A stretch of 55,388 bases of DNA from an uncultured Eubacteriales bacterium (GTDB lineage: Bacteria; Bacillota; Clostridia; Oscillospirales; Oscillospiraceae), in NCBI GenBank assembly GCA_900550615.1, contig URSX01000001.1, positions 1 to 55,388 on the forward strand, read 5' to 3'. The notes below the pieces were generated by a model that saw nothing but the letters and a program-made list of their open reading frames with translations, made no database searches and was not told the origin of the DNA. Positions within the stretch are counted from its first letter, which is position 1; each line of letters opens with the position of its first letter. Below are positions 42,264 through 49,676 of this stretch, piece after piece. The position numbers were made by a program, and so were the translations under genes.

Positions 42264-42467
42264 TCAGTTGGCCATGGTGTCCACATAGCGGCGTGCCGTG
42301 TCGGCCATCATGCGGCTGTTTTCCAGCACCTCAGCCACGCATGCCGGCACCTCCACCTCCACGCCCTTCATGATCTTGTAGCTACGCCCGTTCACGGACA
42401 CGATCACAAAATTCTCCTCGTTTTTTCTGCCTCTGGGCAGATATACCTTGCTCATATCCTCTTTCAT
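42264..42467 (-). CDS. Small phage head protein of unknown function
   Basis: 67 aa. A central beta-rich segment (NFVIVSVNGRSYKIMKGVEVEVP) is followed by a helix (VLENSRMMADTARRYVD); only short parts are recognisable and I cannot name a family. GGAAAGGGGAT lies upstream of ATG 42467; ATG 42455 is an alternative with a ribosome site that is too close. It is placed between capsid and connector genes. Confidence 0.55.
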   Translation of the reverse strand: MKEDMSKVYLPRGRKNEENFVIVSVNGRSYKIMKGVEVEVPACVAEVLENSRMMADTARRYVDTMAN

Positions 42468-42667
42468 GCCAAAAATCCCCTTTCCATATGATCCCCTGAT
42501 TCCTTACCAAGCCCTGTCATTGCCAGGCCAGCAGTCCCCCCCCGGCCGTATGGAGGTATCTCCCTCCCTAAAAAGGGGGCCGCACACGCGGACCCGCGCT
42601 TCCCCGACGCATCAGGGATGCCCTCTGTGTCTGCCGCGCAGCAAGTGCTGTTTCTCGCTCATCATTC

Positions 42668-42799
42668 CGTAGGGGACGATAACCCTGTTGCGGTGCCCAA
42701 AATTTCCGCGCTGCCTTACGGCGGGCGCTTGAAATTTTGACCGCGGCCACTGGCTCATCTCGCTTCTTCTTCCACTGGCAACGCTCGATTCGCTCCCCA
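42668..42799. repeat. Structured repeat, copy 1
   Basis: About 132 bp, roughly 85-88% identical by eye to 44375-44505. The core (42691-42745) can fold into a long hairpin: GCGGT and CAAAATTT on the left pair with AAATTTTG and ACCGC on the right, with small bulges. No transposase is encoded. It could be a MITE/REP-like unit or a structured RNA. Confidence 0.75.
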
Positions 42800-43006
42800 C
42801 ATCGGCCCGCCCGCAGGCACCCCATACCCTCCGTAAGGGCGACCCTCGCGGTCGCCCGTCGTCACCCACCGCACTCCCGACCCTGCTTCCGTAGGGCGGG
42901 GTGCCCTCGCCACGCCGCACACCGCACCCCTTGCCAAAAGCATGTCATTGGGAAGCCAGTGCGCACACTGGCGTGACAATCTGCCCCCCACGCCGCACTT
43001 CCCGCA

Positions 43007-43030
43007 GGGGCGGGGCTTCCGCCCCGCCCC
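43007..43030 (-). terminator. GC-rich hairpin after the capsid gene
   Basis: A perfect 10-bp stem (43007-43016 with 43021-43030) with a 4-nt loop that reads GGAA on the minus strand, 11 bp after the capsid stop. There is no U-run, so 3'-end stabilisation is more likely than termination. Confidence 0.55.
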
Positions 43031-43040
43031 CGCGCATCAC

Positions 43041-44264
43041 TCAGTTGGCCTTGTCCTCGCCCGAGTAAGAAGAGCCACACTCCACACGCACCATGTACTC
43101 GTCATACAGGATAGCCGCCGCATGGATACCCTTCCAGCCCACGCTGGAGCGTTGATCCAGAGGATCGGCGGTGCCGGAGGAGCCGCGAGGCTTCACGATG
43201 ACTTCGGTGCCCTCGCTGAGATCCACCACGCCGTAGGCGCCCTTGCCCACGAACAGGCAGCCGTATACGGCGCAGCCCTCTGCGCCGCCCTCACCGGGAT
43301 AGATGACGGCGTTATCCGCGGCGGTGATGGCCTTATCCAGGGTCATAGAGCTATCGGTGTTGCTGACCACCTTGTAGCGCTTGCCGCCAATGATCACATA
43401 GCGGCCCACCAGGCTGCCGCTCCCCACTGTGCCGCCGTCAAAATTCACGGTAGCGTTGTTCGACACCGCACCCTTCACTGCCAGATTGCGGCTGTTCTTG
43501 GCCAGGTCATCGCCGCGGAAGATCTTGGCCTCCGTGGTCTCCACGAATCGCACCCCGTGCAGCTCACCGATTTCGCCGGAGAACAGCTCCGTGGCGGCGG
43601 CGTACTGGTGGGCGGCGATCCACGCCTCATCCTGGCGCAGGTCAAAGGCCACAGAGGGATGGATGATGCACACATACTTACCGTCGAAGGTAGGCGCGTT
43701 CATCTTCTTCAGCTGAGTGGCAGCCTTGGCCACCAGCTCACTGGTCATCTTGCACTCGGGGGTCAGTGCCACACGGCTGGTCACGGCGGTCTGCTTGCCG
43801 CCCTCGCCCAGCACAGGAGCATAGATCACCTGGTTGCCCTGCTGAATTTCATTGCGGGTCACGGTGTCCAGGGTCAGGCCCATGTTGTTGCCGTGGCGGT
43901 CGGTGATCTCCAGCACCACGTCGTCAATGGCGGTCAGATCCAGCATGTCGGACACGGTGGTGTAGTCGCCGTACTGGGCCAGCTCCTTGGTGATGTAGCT
44001 GACGGAGATGCCGCTGCCGTCGGGGGTCACGCCCTCGGCCAGAGGCGTCAGCGCCTTGTCAAATGCGCCGAACTTACGCCATTCCACGGTCTTACCGCCG
44101 CCCACAGGCAGAGGCTTGGTAGCGGCAAACTGGTTGTGCACCAGCTGGGGCTTGGCGTTCTCCAGCAGCTCCATGCCGTAATAGGTCTTCATTTCGGCGC
44201 TCAGGCCACCGGTAGTCTGTGTGTTCGCGTTTGCAAACATCTGGTAATTCAGTTCCATGTTCAT
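43041..44264 (-). CDS. N4-gp56 family major capsid protein
   Basis: 407 aa. The family pattern is clear: LSAEMKTYYGMELLENAKPQL, seen here as LSAEMKTYYGMELL, then GKTVEWRKFGAFDKALTPLAEGVTPDG (in part WRKFGAFDKALTPLAEG), ELAQYGDYTTVSDMLDLTA, and later YVCIIHPSVAFDLR. It forms the head shell. ATG 44264 follows GAGAAAGGAAAAG; a second ATG two codons on is possible. It is isolated from its neighbours by gaps of 573 and 318 bp that carry matching repeats. Confidence 0.88.
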   Translation of the reverse strand: MNMELNYQMFANANTQTTGGLSAEMKTYYGMELLENAKPQLVHNQFAATKPLPVGGGKTVEWRKFGAFDKALTPLAEGVTPDGSGISVSYITKELAQYGDYTTVSDMLDLTAIDDVVLEITDRHGNNMGLTLDTVTRNEIQQGNQVIYAPVLGEGGKQTAVTSRVALTPECKMTSELVAKAATQLKKMNAPTFDGKYVCIIHPSVAFDLRQDEAWIAAHQYAAATELFSGEIGELHGVRFVETTEAKIFRGDDLAKNSRNLAVKGAVSNNATVNFDGGTVGSGSLVGRYVIIGGKRYKVVSNTDSSMTLDKAITAADNAVIYPGEGGAEGCAVYGCLFVGKGAYGVVDLSEGTEVIVKPRGSSGTADPLDQRSSVGWKGIHAAAILYDEYMVRVECGSSYSGEDKAN

Positions 44265-44582
44265 CTTTTCCTTTCTCCAAATCATTGTTTTTCTCTGGTC
44301 TTCCGCACTCCGAAGATTTCTTTCCCTCAGCAAAGCACGCAGCACCCGCTCCGCACGCACTCCTTGCCATACTCCCGTAGGGGACGATGGCCCTGTTGCG
44401 GTGCCCAAAATTTCTGCGCGGCCTTGCGGCTGCCGCTTGAAATTTTGGCCGCGGCCACTCGCTCATCTCGCTTACTCTGCCACTGGCAGCGCTCGATTCG
44501 TCCCCTTGCCAAACGCCATGTCATCGCAAGGGTGCTCCGCATCCCTGATCCCCAAAGCTCATAATCTCCGCAGTGCCCTCCG
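44265..44582. other. 318-bp non-coding gap between scaffold and capsid genes
   Basis: It contains the second copy of the structured repeat (44375-44505) and, nearest the capsid gene, a leader of about 100 bp with the ribosome binding site. ORFs crossing it encode Arg/Pro-rich nonsense and are rejected. Confidence 0.65.
44375..44505. repeat. Structured repeat, copy 2
   Basis: About 131 bp matching 42668-42799 in direct orientation. The same palindromic core (44398-44452) is retained, although loop bases differ. With copy 1 it brackets the major capsid gene. Confidence 0.75.
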
Positions 44583-45158
44583 TCAAAATCGGATCTTCTC
44601 TCCGTCCAGCACCCGTCTGCGGATGTCCGCCAGCTCCTGACTGGTAAGCCCCCGGGGGTCGCTGGCCGTCACGGCGATGCTCCTGCCGCCGTTTTCCGCG
44701 ATCCGTCCCATGCCGCTGGCAACACTTCCGGCCACCTGCTTTCTGGTTCGTCCTGCGGCGTAGCGCATGGCCCTTTCCATCAGCTCCCGCCGGTGCACGG
44801 TCTCATAGGCGGCCGTAGGCTCCACCCCGGCCATGACCAGCCTTCCGAACTGCGGGTTTCTCAGCTCCTCCTGCCATCTGAATTCAGGGTATACCTTCCG
44901 GATCTCCCCCTCCCGCTCCTGCAGACCGCGCAGCCGCCGGGCCGCGTCCGCCTCCCGGTGCAGCTGCTGCTCCTTCAGCTGCTGGTTCTCCTGCCGCATC
45001 CCCCGCAGCCGTCCGTCCAGGATCTTGCGCACTCTGGCGTCAAATTCCTCCTTGTACCTTCCCCGGATCAAAGACTCGAAATCCTCCTGCTCCCCGGCGT
45101 CGGGAGTCGTTTCGCCCGTCTGCTCGCTGATTTGCGCCTGGTTTTCCTCCATCTCCAT
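44583..45158 (-). CDS. Phage capsid scaffolding protein
   Basis: 191 aa. The acidic Gln/Glu/Thr-rich start (EENQAQISEQTGETTPDAGE) is followed by a strongly charged coiled coil (RVRKILDGRLRGMRQENQQL and on to ~100) and a basic C-terminal part. This charge profile and the position directly before the major capsid gene are those of scaffolding proteins. AAAGGAGAG precedes ATG 45158. It may be a substrate of the Prp-type protease encoded just upstream. Confidence 0.75.
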   Translation of the reverse strand: MEMEENQAQISEQTGETTPDAGEQEDFESLIRGRYKEEFDARVRKILDGRLRGMRQENQQLKEQQLHREADAARRLRGLQEREGEIRKVYPEFRWQEELRNPQFGRLVMAGVEPTAAYETVHRRELMERAMRYAAGRTRKQVAGSVASGMGRIAENGGRSIAVTASDPRGLTSQELADIRRRVLDGEKIRF

Positions 45159-45205
45159 AGCTCTCTCCTTTCCCGTGGTAGGCCACGACCCGTATCATCA
45201 CTCCC

Positions 45206-45502
45206 TCACCGGGAGAAATGGCTCACTTCTTCACTGACCTCCACGCACTGTGGAAACCGCCTCTGCAATTGTCTGAGCCCGCACTTCACCAGTTCCATCT
45301 CCCTCTCCGCGCCCCGCGTGCCGATGTGCATGTATCCCGGCCGCATCACAAGCTCCCGTACCAGATTTTTCTCCTGCAACCGCTCCGCCAGGGCCAGCAT
45401 CAGGGCCGATGCCGCCGCGCATACAATGTCCTGTCCTGCGGGCCCATAGTCCGCGTGTCCCTGCACCGTCAGCCGTCCCGGCTCCGCCTTCACCCGGATC
45501 AT
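45206..45502 (-). CDS. Prp-family cysteine protease within the phage head module
   Basis: 98 aa. The hallmark of ribosomal-processing cysteine proteases, GHAxxxxxGxDIVCAAxSA, is present as QGHADYGPAGQDIVCAAASAL with catalytic His16 and Cys28 (motif quoted in full is 21 residues less one: GHADYGPAGQDIVCAAASA). Chromosomal Prp trims the N-terminus of ribosomal protein L27 and lies between rplU and rpmA. Here it lies between portal and scaffold genes, the slot of a prohead protease. It overlaps the portal gene by 4 nt. Staphylococcal Prp is known also to cleave phage 80alpha capsid and scaffold proteins, which supports a maturation role. Confidence 0.8.
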   Translation of the reverse strand: MIRVKAEPGRLTVQGHADYGPAGQDIVCAAASALMLALAERLQEKNLVRELVMRPGYMHIGTRGAEREMELVKCGLRQLQRRFPQCVEVSEEVSHFSR

Positions 45503-47391
45503 CTGGGCCGCACCGCCTCCCTGGCGCCGCGTCTGGTGCGCTCCATGGTCGACAGACTCTCGCTCTCCCATGAACCGCCCTTGCCTCCGGTCGGCTCTGC
45601 GCCGTACTCCTGTGCCAGCTTCCCGGCCAGATCCGTTCCCCTGGCCTCATCCACCAGTGCCGCCGTCTGCATCAGTCTCTGGCGCAGCTGTTGGATTTCC
45701 CTCTGCTGGGTCTGTCCGTTTTGGATCATGGCCATCACCATGTCCTTGTTCTTGAAGTCCATCAGCTCCAGGCACCGCAGCGCCTGCTGGGCCATGTCCT
45801 CCCGGAAAAAGCCCATCTGGAACAGCTGCAGGGCGAACTGGTTATACTCCATGGTCTTGTAGGGATTTTCCTGCTGGGCGGAGATCTCCAGGTCGAATAC
45901 CGGCACCCGGTAGGAGACCTCCACCCCGTCACTCATGGCCACCGGCTGGAGCCCTGCGTTGTCGTAGCTGGCAAATTCGCCTCCCAGCAGCCGGAACTGT
46001 CTGGGCAGGCTGTAGAACTGCCGTATCAGCTCGATGCACAGCGTCACCACGTCGGAAAACGCCTCGTACCCGTCGTCAATCATGTTCCGGCTCAACTTTC
46101 CGCCGGCCTCCTGCAATGCCGCAATGGCTGTTGCCGCCGTCACGCCGGAGGCGGTGCCGCCGTTGGCCACGTCCCGGTTACCCGCCGTCTCCTTCATCTC
46201 CGCGATCTTGCTCTGGAGGATCGCCACATACACGCTGTCCAGCCCCGCCGTGTGGATGGGCGCGATGGAGTCGCTGCCCAGGTTCCCGTTGGTGTGCACG
46301 AAGGGCTTGGTCCAGTCAGCGTATTCGTTCTCATTCACCGCCCCGTCGGCCCGGATGAAGAACCGGGGAGTCGCCGCCGCCAGGGTGTTCTTAAGAATGG
46401 CCTGGTTCATCAGGTCGATCTGCTTCTGGGGCGACTTGCACAGGTCGATGTATCCGTACCCGCAGGGCGTTCCCTCCTCGGGAAACAGTACATCAAATAC
46501 AAACGGGTATTTCCCGTGGTCATACCAGCCCCGCCTGCACATGGGCAGGCCCACCGGCACCTCCTCCCAGATACGCTCGCCCTTCTCGTCCATGCCTGTC
46601 ACTTTTTGCTCCGTGGGTGCCTGCCAGTCGTTTTCCGTGGCGTAGAGCACCGTGTCCCCCACGAATTTGCAGTATTGCAGCACTTTCCGGCCGCCTTCCA
46701 CCGTGTGGTAGTACCAGTCCACCACCAGGGACTTGTCGGAGGTGTCCACCGTGTCGTCGTAGAGGAACCGGCTCACTGTGAAGCTGCCGCCCCCCAGTTT
46801 TCCCTCCAGCTGGGGATATCTGCGCAGAAGCTGCTCATTGCTCACCAGCTCCGTGGAGAAAAAGTGCTCCGAATCCTGAATGTCCCGCACCCCCGGCTCC
46901 CAGAACAGGTTCAGCAGATCCATTCTGCGGATGGAAATGTCTCCCAGACCCCCCAGCTTTCCCGCATCCCAGAACACACCGTAGGCGGCGCACCCGCTTT
47001 TCAGCTTGTACCACCAGGCATCCGAGTAGGTGCGCTTAAACTGATTCTGCTTCAGCACCACCGGCAGGATCTTCGTCAGCTTTCTCGCCTCCATCCTGTC
47101 CCCCTCCTCCCGGGGCAGCACCGTAGGCTCCGGGTAGCAGTCCATGGCGTCTGCGTGCTTGGAGAGGATGCAGTTCACCAGCCAGCCGCTGGTGGGCTGC
47201 GGATCGCCCGGATTGCCGCCCTGTCCGTTTTTCTCCATCTGCTGCCAGTGGCGCATCTTCCAGAACTGCTCGTTGTCGATGATGCGGCTCTCCAGATGTG
47301 CCTTGCCCTGCTTGTATTTCTTCAGGATCTGCGCCGCCCGGCGCACCTCCTCCGCTCCGATCTTCGGTTTCTGCAAAGTCATCGGCTCCAT
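45499..47391 (-). CDS. Phage portal protein
   Basis: 630 aa. HWQQMEKNGQGGNP and SGWLVNCILSKHADAMDCYPEP near the N-terminus, KQIDLMNQAILKN in the centre, and a Gln-rich helical C-terminus (QLRQRLMQTAALVDEA) match portal proteins of the large podovirus-like type. It forms the dodecameric ring for DNA entry. ATG 47391 follows AAGGAGG at a good distance; an in-frame extension to 47490 is possible and contains the repeated 27-bp motif. The gene overlaps the protease gene. Confidence 0.8.
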   Translation of the reverse strand: MEPMTLQKPKIGAEEVRRAAQILKKYKQGKAHLESRIIDNEQFWKMRHWQQMEKNGQGGNPGDPQPTSGWLVNCILSKHADAMDCYPEPTVLPREEGDRMEARKLTKILPVVLKQNQFKRTYSDAWWYKLKSGCAAYGVFWDAGKLGGLGDISIRRMDLLNLFWEPGVRDIQDSEHFFSTELVSNEQLLRRYPQLEGKLGGGSFTVSRFLYDDTVDTSDKSLVVDWYYHTVEGGRKVLQYCKFVGDTVLYATENDWQAPTEQKVTGMDEKGERIWEEVPVGLPMCRRGWYDHGKYPFVFDVLFPEEGTPCGYGYIDLCKSPQKQIDLMNQAILKNTLAAATPRFFIRADGAVNENEYADWTKPFVHTNGNLGSDSIAPIHTAGLDSVYVAILQSKIAEMKETAGNRDVANGGTASGVTAATAIAALQEAGGKLSRNMIDDGYEAFSDVVTLCIELIRQFYSLPRQFRLLGGEFASYDNAGLQPVAMSDGVEVSYRVPVFDLEISAQQENPYKTMEYNQFALQLFQMGFFREDMAQQALRCLELMDFKNKDMVMAMIQNGQTQQREIQQLRQRLMQTAALVDEARGTDLAGKLAQEYGAEPTGGKGGSWESESLSTMERTRRGAREAVRPR

Positions 47392-47446
47392 GCCATAAAC
47401 CTCCTTTTTTGTTCTCACCTGTCCCCTCCCATCCTCGGTCCGTTGT

Positions 47447-47473
47447 CTTTTTTGTTGTCTTTCCCTATGCAAC
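47447..47473. repeat. 27-bp motif, copy B, upstream of the portal gene
   Basis: This sequence matches 49585-49611 at 22 of 27 positions, including TTTTGTTGTC and TGCAAC blocks at identical spacing. It lies 56 bp upstream of the portal ATG, in the 219-bp gap after the terminase gene. The rest of that gap (47474-47610) carries GC-rich GTAGGG/GCGGGG short repeats and no gene. Confidence 0.6.
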
Positions 47474-47610
47474 AGGGGAAATTTTTGCAAAAAACATCCC
47501 GCATATTCGCCCCGCCCCTACCATACACCCGTAGGGGCGGGGTTTTACCCCACCCGTTCCCCGTATAAAGGCTAAACTTGTAGGGCGGGGCCCACGTGTT
47601 CCGCCTCTTC

Positions 47611-48993
47611 CTAAACCAACGCGCTCCGCCAGCCTCCCGCTGTCTGCCTCATATTCAGCGGGTCGTCCACCAAGGCCAGCTCCGCCTCCCGCCGCACCGG
47701 TCGTATCGGCCGGGACATGCAGAAATACCGGCTCTCGTCCGCCGCGTGATCCTCCTGCCGGGTGTCCAGATCCTCCGGCTCCGTGTCGGAAAACATCAGA
47801 TTCGGGATGGTCCGGATAAATGCCCGGCACCCCTTGAATACATACATCTGAGGATATCCCTCCTCGTCAAAGGCCATCCGGTAGTGCATCTGCATCCATC
47901 CGGGGATACGCCGGTTGTCTCCCTTGGTAAAGTAGATTCTGTGCCGCAGCGCCGTCTCATAGACGCTCTCCCCCCGGCTGGTATCCCAGATGGCCGGGTC
48001 GGCCACCCCGTCAATGCGCCGTCCCTTGAGCCATGGGTGCGTCTGCTCGATCTCCCGGATCTTGGAGAACTGCTTCTCCGGAGTCCATCGCACCCCCTCA
48101 TCGGGGTTTTCCGTGCAGCCGTACAGCTCTAAAATGCGGTAAATACATCCATCAAAGTCCACCGCCCACCAGGCGCAGGAAAAGGGCTTCGCGTAGCCGA
48201 AGTCGTAGCTGCGGTAGACCTTCCACTCCCTGGGAATGTCAAACGGCTCGATGACGTGGGTAAATCTCCTGTCCCTGTAGTGCTCCGGGTCGTCTGTAAA
48301 CTCCTGAAAAAACTGTCCCTGGAATATATCCCATTTACCCTCCAGCCACGCCTCCCTGAGCTTCCGCGGCAGGGCCTTCAATTGCTGTAAATATCCCGGC
48401 TGCTTTTTCAGCAGCGCTCCGTTGTCCGTCACCCGGGCCGGAATGAACTCGTAGTCCTCCGGATCTTCCCCGTCCACAAACCTTCTGTCGATAAACAGTC
48501 TCTTAATGTACCCGTGCCCCGGCCCTCCGGGGTTGCAGGTGTAGTAAATACGCTTGGGAAAGTCGTTCACGCCTCGCAGACAAGCCGCAAACTGCCGCAT
48601 CCATTCCTCCCGCAGCTGTGTGGCCTCGTCCAGAAAGATCACGTCGTACTCCGCCCCCTGGTATCGGTCCAGATCTCCGTCGCATGCGCAGTAGCCGAAG
48701 TCCAGCACGCTGCCGTTGGGAAAGGCAAACTGCCGGGCCGTGGCCCTGTATTCCGCGATCCCCGCCAGCTCCCGCCGCAGGAATCGGATGTGGTTGTTCT
48801 CCAGCTCCTGGTATGTGCGCCGCACCAGCAGCATCCGAATCCCCGGGTAGCGCAGGGCCATGAGCTTCGCCTTGGTGCGCACGGCCCAGCTCTTTCCGCC
48901 GCCCCGTGCGCCGCCGAAGGCGATGTATTTCCTCCTGCACTGCAAAAACAGCTTCTGTTTTTCATTGGGCGGAGCCAGAAGCAGCGTCTTCAT
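47611..48993 (-). CDS. Phage terminase large subunit
   Basis: 460 aa. The packaging ATPase shows a Walker A-like GGARGGGKSWAV (~28), Walker B DVIFLDEATQLREEW (~115) and YYTCNPGGPGH (motif III, ~150). The nuclease part contains YRSYDFGYAKPF (first acidic residue, ~250) and IDGVADPAIWD (~335). ATG 48993 overlaps the small-subunit gene by 4 nt. It translocates and cuts DNA during packaging. All catalytic motifs look intact, so this is not an obvious relic. Confidence 0.9.
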   Translation of the reverse strand: MKTLLLAPPNEKQKLFLQCRRKYIAFGGARGGGKSWAVRTKAKLMALRYPGIRMLLVRRTYQELENNHIRFLRRELAGIAEYRATARQFAFPNGSVLDFGYCACDGDLDRYQGAEYDVIFLDEATQLREEWMRQFAACLRGVNDFPKRIYYTCNPGGPGHGYIKRLFIDRRFVDGEDPEDYEFIPARVTDNGALLKKQPGYLQQLKALPRKLREAWLEGKWDIFQGQFFQEFTDDPEHYRDRRFTHVIEPFDIPREWKVYRSYDFGYAKPFSCAWWAVDFDGCIYRILELYGCTENPDEGVRWTPEKQFSKIREIEQTHPWLKGRRIDGVADPAIWDTSRGESVYETALRHRIYFTKGDNRRIPGWMQMHYRMAFDEEGYPQMYVFKGCRAFIRTIPNLMFSDTEPEDLDTRQEDHAADESRYFCMSRPIRPVRREAELALVDDPLNMRQTAGGWRSALV

Positions 48994-49370
48994 TGGCTCC
49001 ACCGCTCCGCCTCCTCGTCCCACTGTACCCGCACGGTGCTCTCGCCGCCTTCCCCGGCGGCGCTTTTCATCAGCTGGTTCAGCTCCTTCACCAGCGCCGT
49101 CAGATCCCGTATGGTCTTCACGTCCGTCTCTTCCTCCTCCAGCCGTCCGATCTCCCGCATGGCCGCCTCCGACAGTCTTTCCGTCACCTCCCGCATGTCC
49201 GGTGCCGGCGGAGCCTTCCTGCCGCCCTTGATCCATCCCTCCGCCTTGGCGTGGGTCTGTACCGTCTGCCGGTTCACGCCGAACCGGGCCGCCAGCTCCA
49301 TCTGGCTGCCCTCTCCCCGCTCATAGGCTTCGCGCACCCGTCTCCAGAACGCCTCTCCCTTTTTGCTCAT
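48990..49370 (-). CDS. Phage terminase small subunit
   Basis: 126 aa. The N-terminal helix-turn-helix (SQMELAARFGVNRQTVQTHAKAEGW, recognised by LAARFGVNRQTVQTHAK, ~22-45) recognises DNA. A helical region (~65-105) would form the oligomer. ATG 49370 overlaps the preceding zinc-ribbon gene by 4 nt. The longer frame starting at 49448 overlaps that gene and is rejected. Confidence 0.8.
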   Translation of the reverse strand: MSKKGEAFWRRVREAYERGEGSQMELAARFGVNRQTVQTHAKAEGWIKGGRKAPPAPDMREVTERLSEAAMREIGRLEEEETDVKTIRDLTALVKELNQLMKSAAGEGGESTVRVQWDEEAERWSQ

Positions 49371-49531
49371 AGCTCCTCCCCCGCGATCAGCCGGAAGGGC
49401 GCGAACCAGTGTCCCGCGAACTCCTCCAGGCACTCCCTGCACACGCACTCACCGTTGATCTGGTAGTACTCCGCTCCTTCGTAAATCTCTCCGTCGCAGC
49501 GGTCGCACCGCACCCATGCTCTCTCCTCCAT
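49367..49531 (-). CDS. Small zinc-ribbon protein upstream of terminase
   Basis: 54 aa with two CxxC pairs (CDRCDG and CVCREC), so probably a zinc-binding ribbon. GGGAGGG lies before ATG 49531. Its stop overlaps the terminase small-subunit start, making it the first clear gene of the virion operon. Small zinc-ribbon proteins are common beside phage terminases; whether it regulates late transcription is unknown. Confidence 0.65.
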   Translation of the reverse strand: MEERAWVRCDRCDGEIYEGAEYYQINGECVCRECLEEFAGHWFAPFRLIAGEEL

Positions 49532-49532
49532 G

Positions 49533-49613
49533 TCAGACCCTCCCTTTTGTTTTTCTACCTCCCCCCGTTTTTCTTCCATCCTTGCTCTTTTGTTGTCCTT
49601 CCGCCTGCAACAT
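49533..49613 (-). CDS. Possible 26-residue leader peptide of the virion operon
   Basis: A minus-strand ATG (49613) with GGAG 6 nt upstream opens a 26-codon, Lys/Arg/Gly-rich frame whose TGA lies one base before the next ATG (TGACATG). The 27-bp repeated motif makes up its first codons. It could be a translated leader or merely a chance frame over a DNA site. Confidence 0.3.
   Translation of the reverse strand: MLQAEGQQKSKDGRKTGGGRKTKGRV
49585..49611. repeat. 27-bp motif, copy A, upstream of the terminase genes
   Basis: Partner of 47447-47473 (22/27 identical). It lies 54 bp upstream of the first clear gene of the virion operon. Candidate roles: late-gene control site or a packaging (pac/cos) site. 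Confidence 0.6.
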
Positions 49614-49633
49614 CTCCCTCTCCGCACACAAAA

Positions 49634-49666
49634 ACACCCTCCTCCGCCCAAAGGCGGAAGAGGGTG
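49634..49666 (-). terminator. Terminator of the tautomerase gene
   Basis: On the minus strand a 14-pair stem with one mismatch (49666-49653 with 49648-49635) and a 4-nt loop is followed by TTTTTG, 11 bp after the tautomerase stop. It separates this gene from the virion operon, which must therefore have its own promoter within ~100 bp. Confidence 0.8.
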
Positions 49667-49676
49667 CCTCGTCCAT

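Larger units (their letters stand above)
42468..43040. other. 573-bp non-coding gap between capsid and small head protein genes
   Basis: No ORF here has coding signs on either strand. The gap holds a structured ~132-bp repeat (42668-42799, listed separately), a GC-rich hairpin at 42838-42858, a second at 43007-43030, and several copies of the GTAGGG/GCGGGG-type short repeats common between genes in this group of bacteria. So large a gap inside a virion operon is unusual. Confidence 0.7.

Noticed and set aside
42568..42991. Overlapping Arg/Pro/Gly-rich frames in the gap after the capsid gene
   Set aside because: They arise from the structured repeat and GC-rich short repeats, and the same peptide-like strings recur in the second copy, which shows DNA rather than protein conservation.
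45691..47568. 625-codon plus-strand frame
   Set aside because: Mirror of the portal gene, whose frame has recognisable motifs and coupled neighbours.
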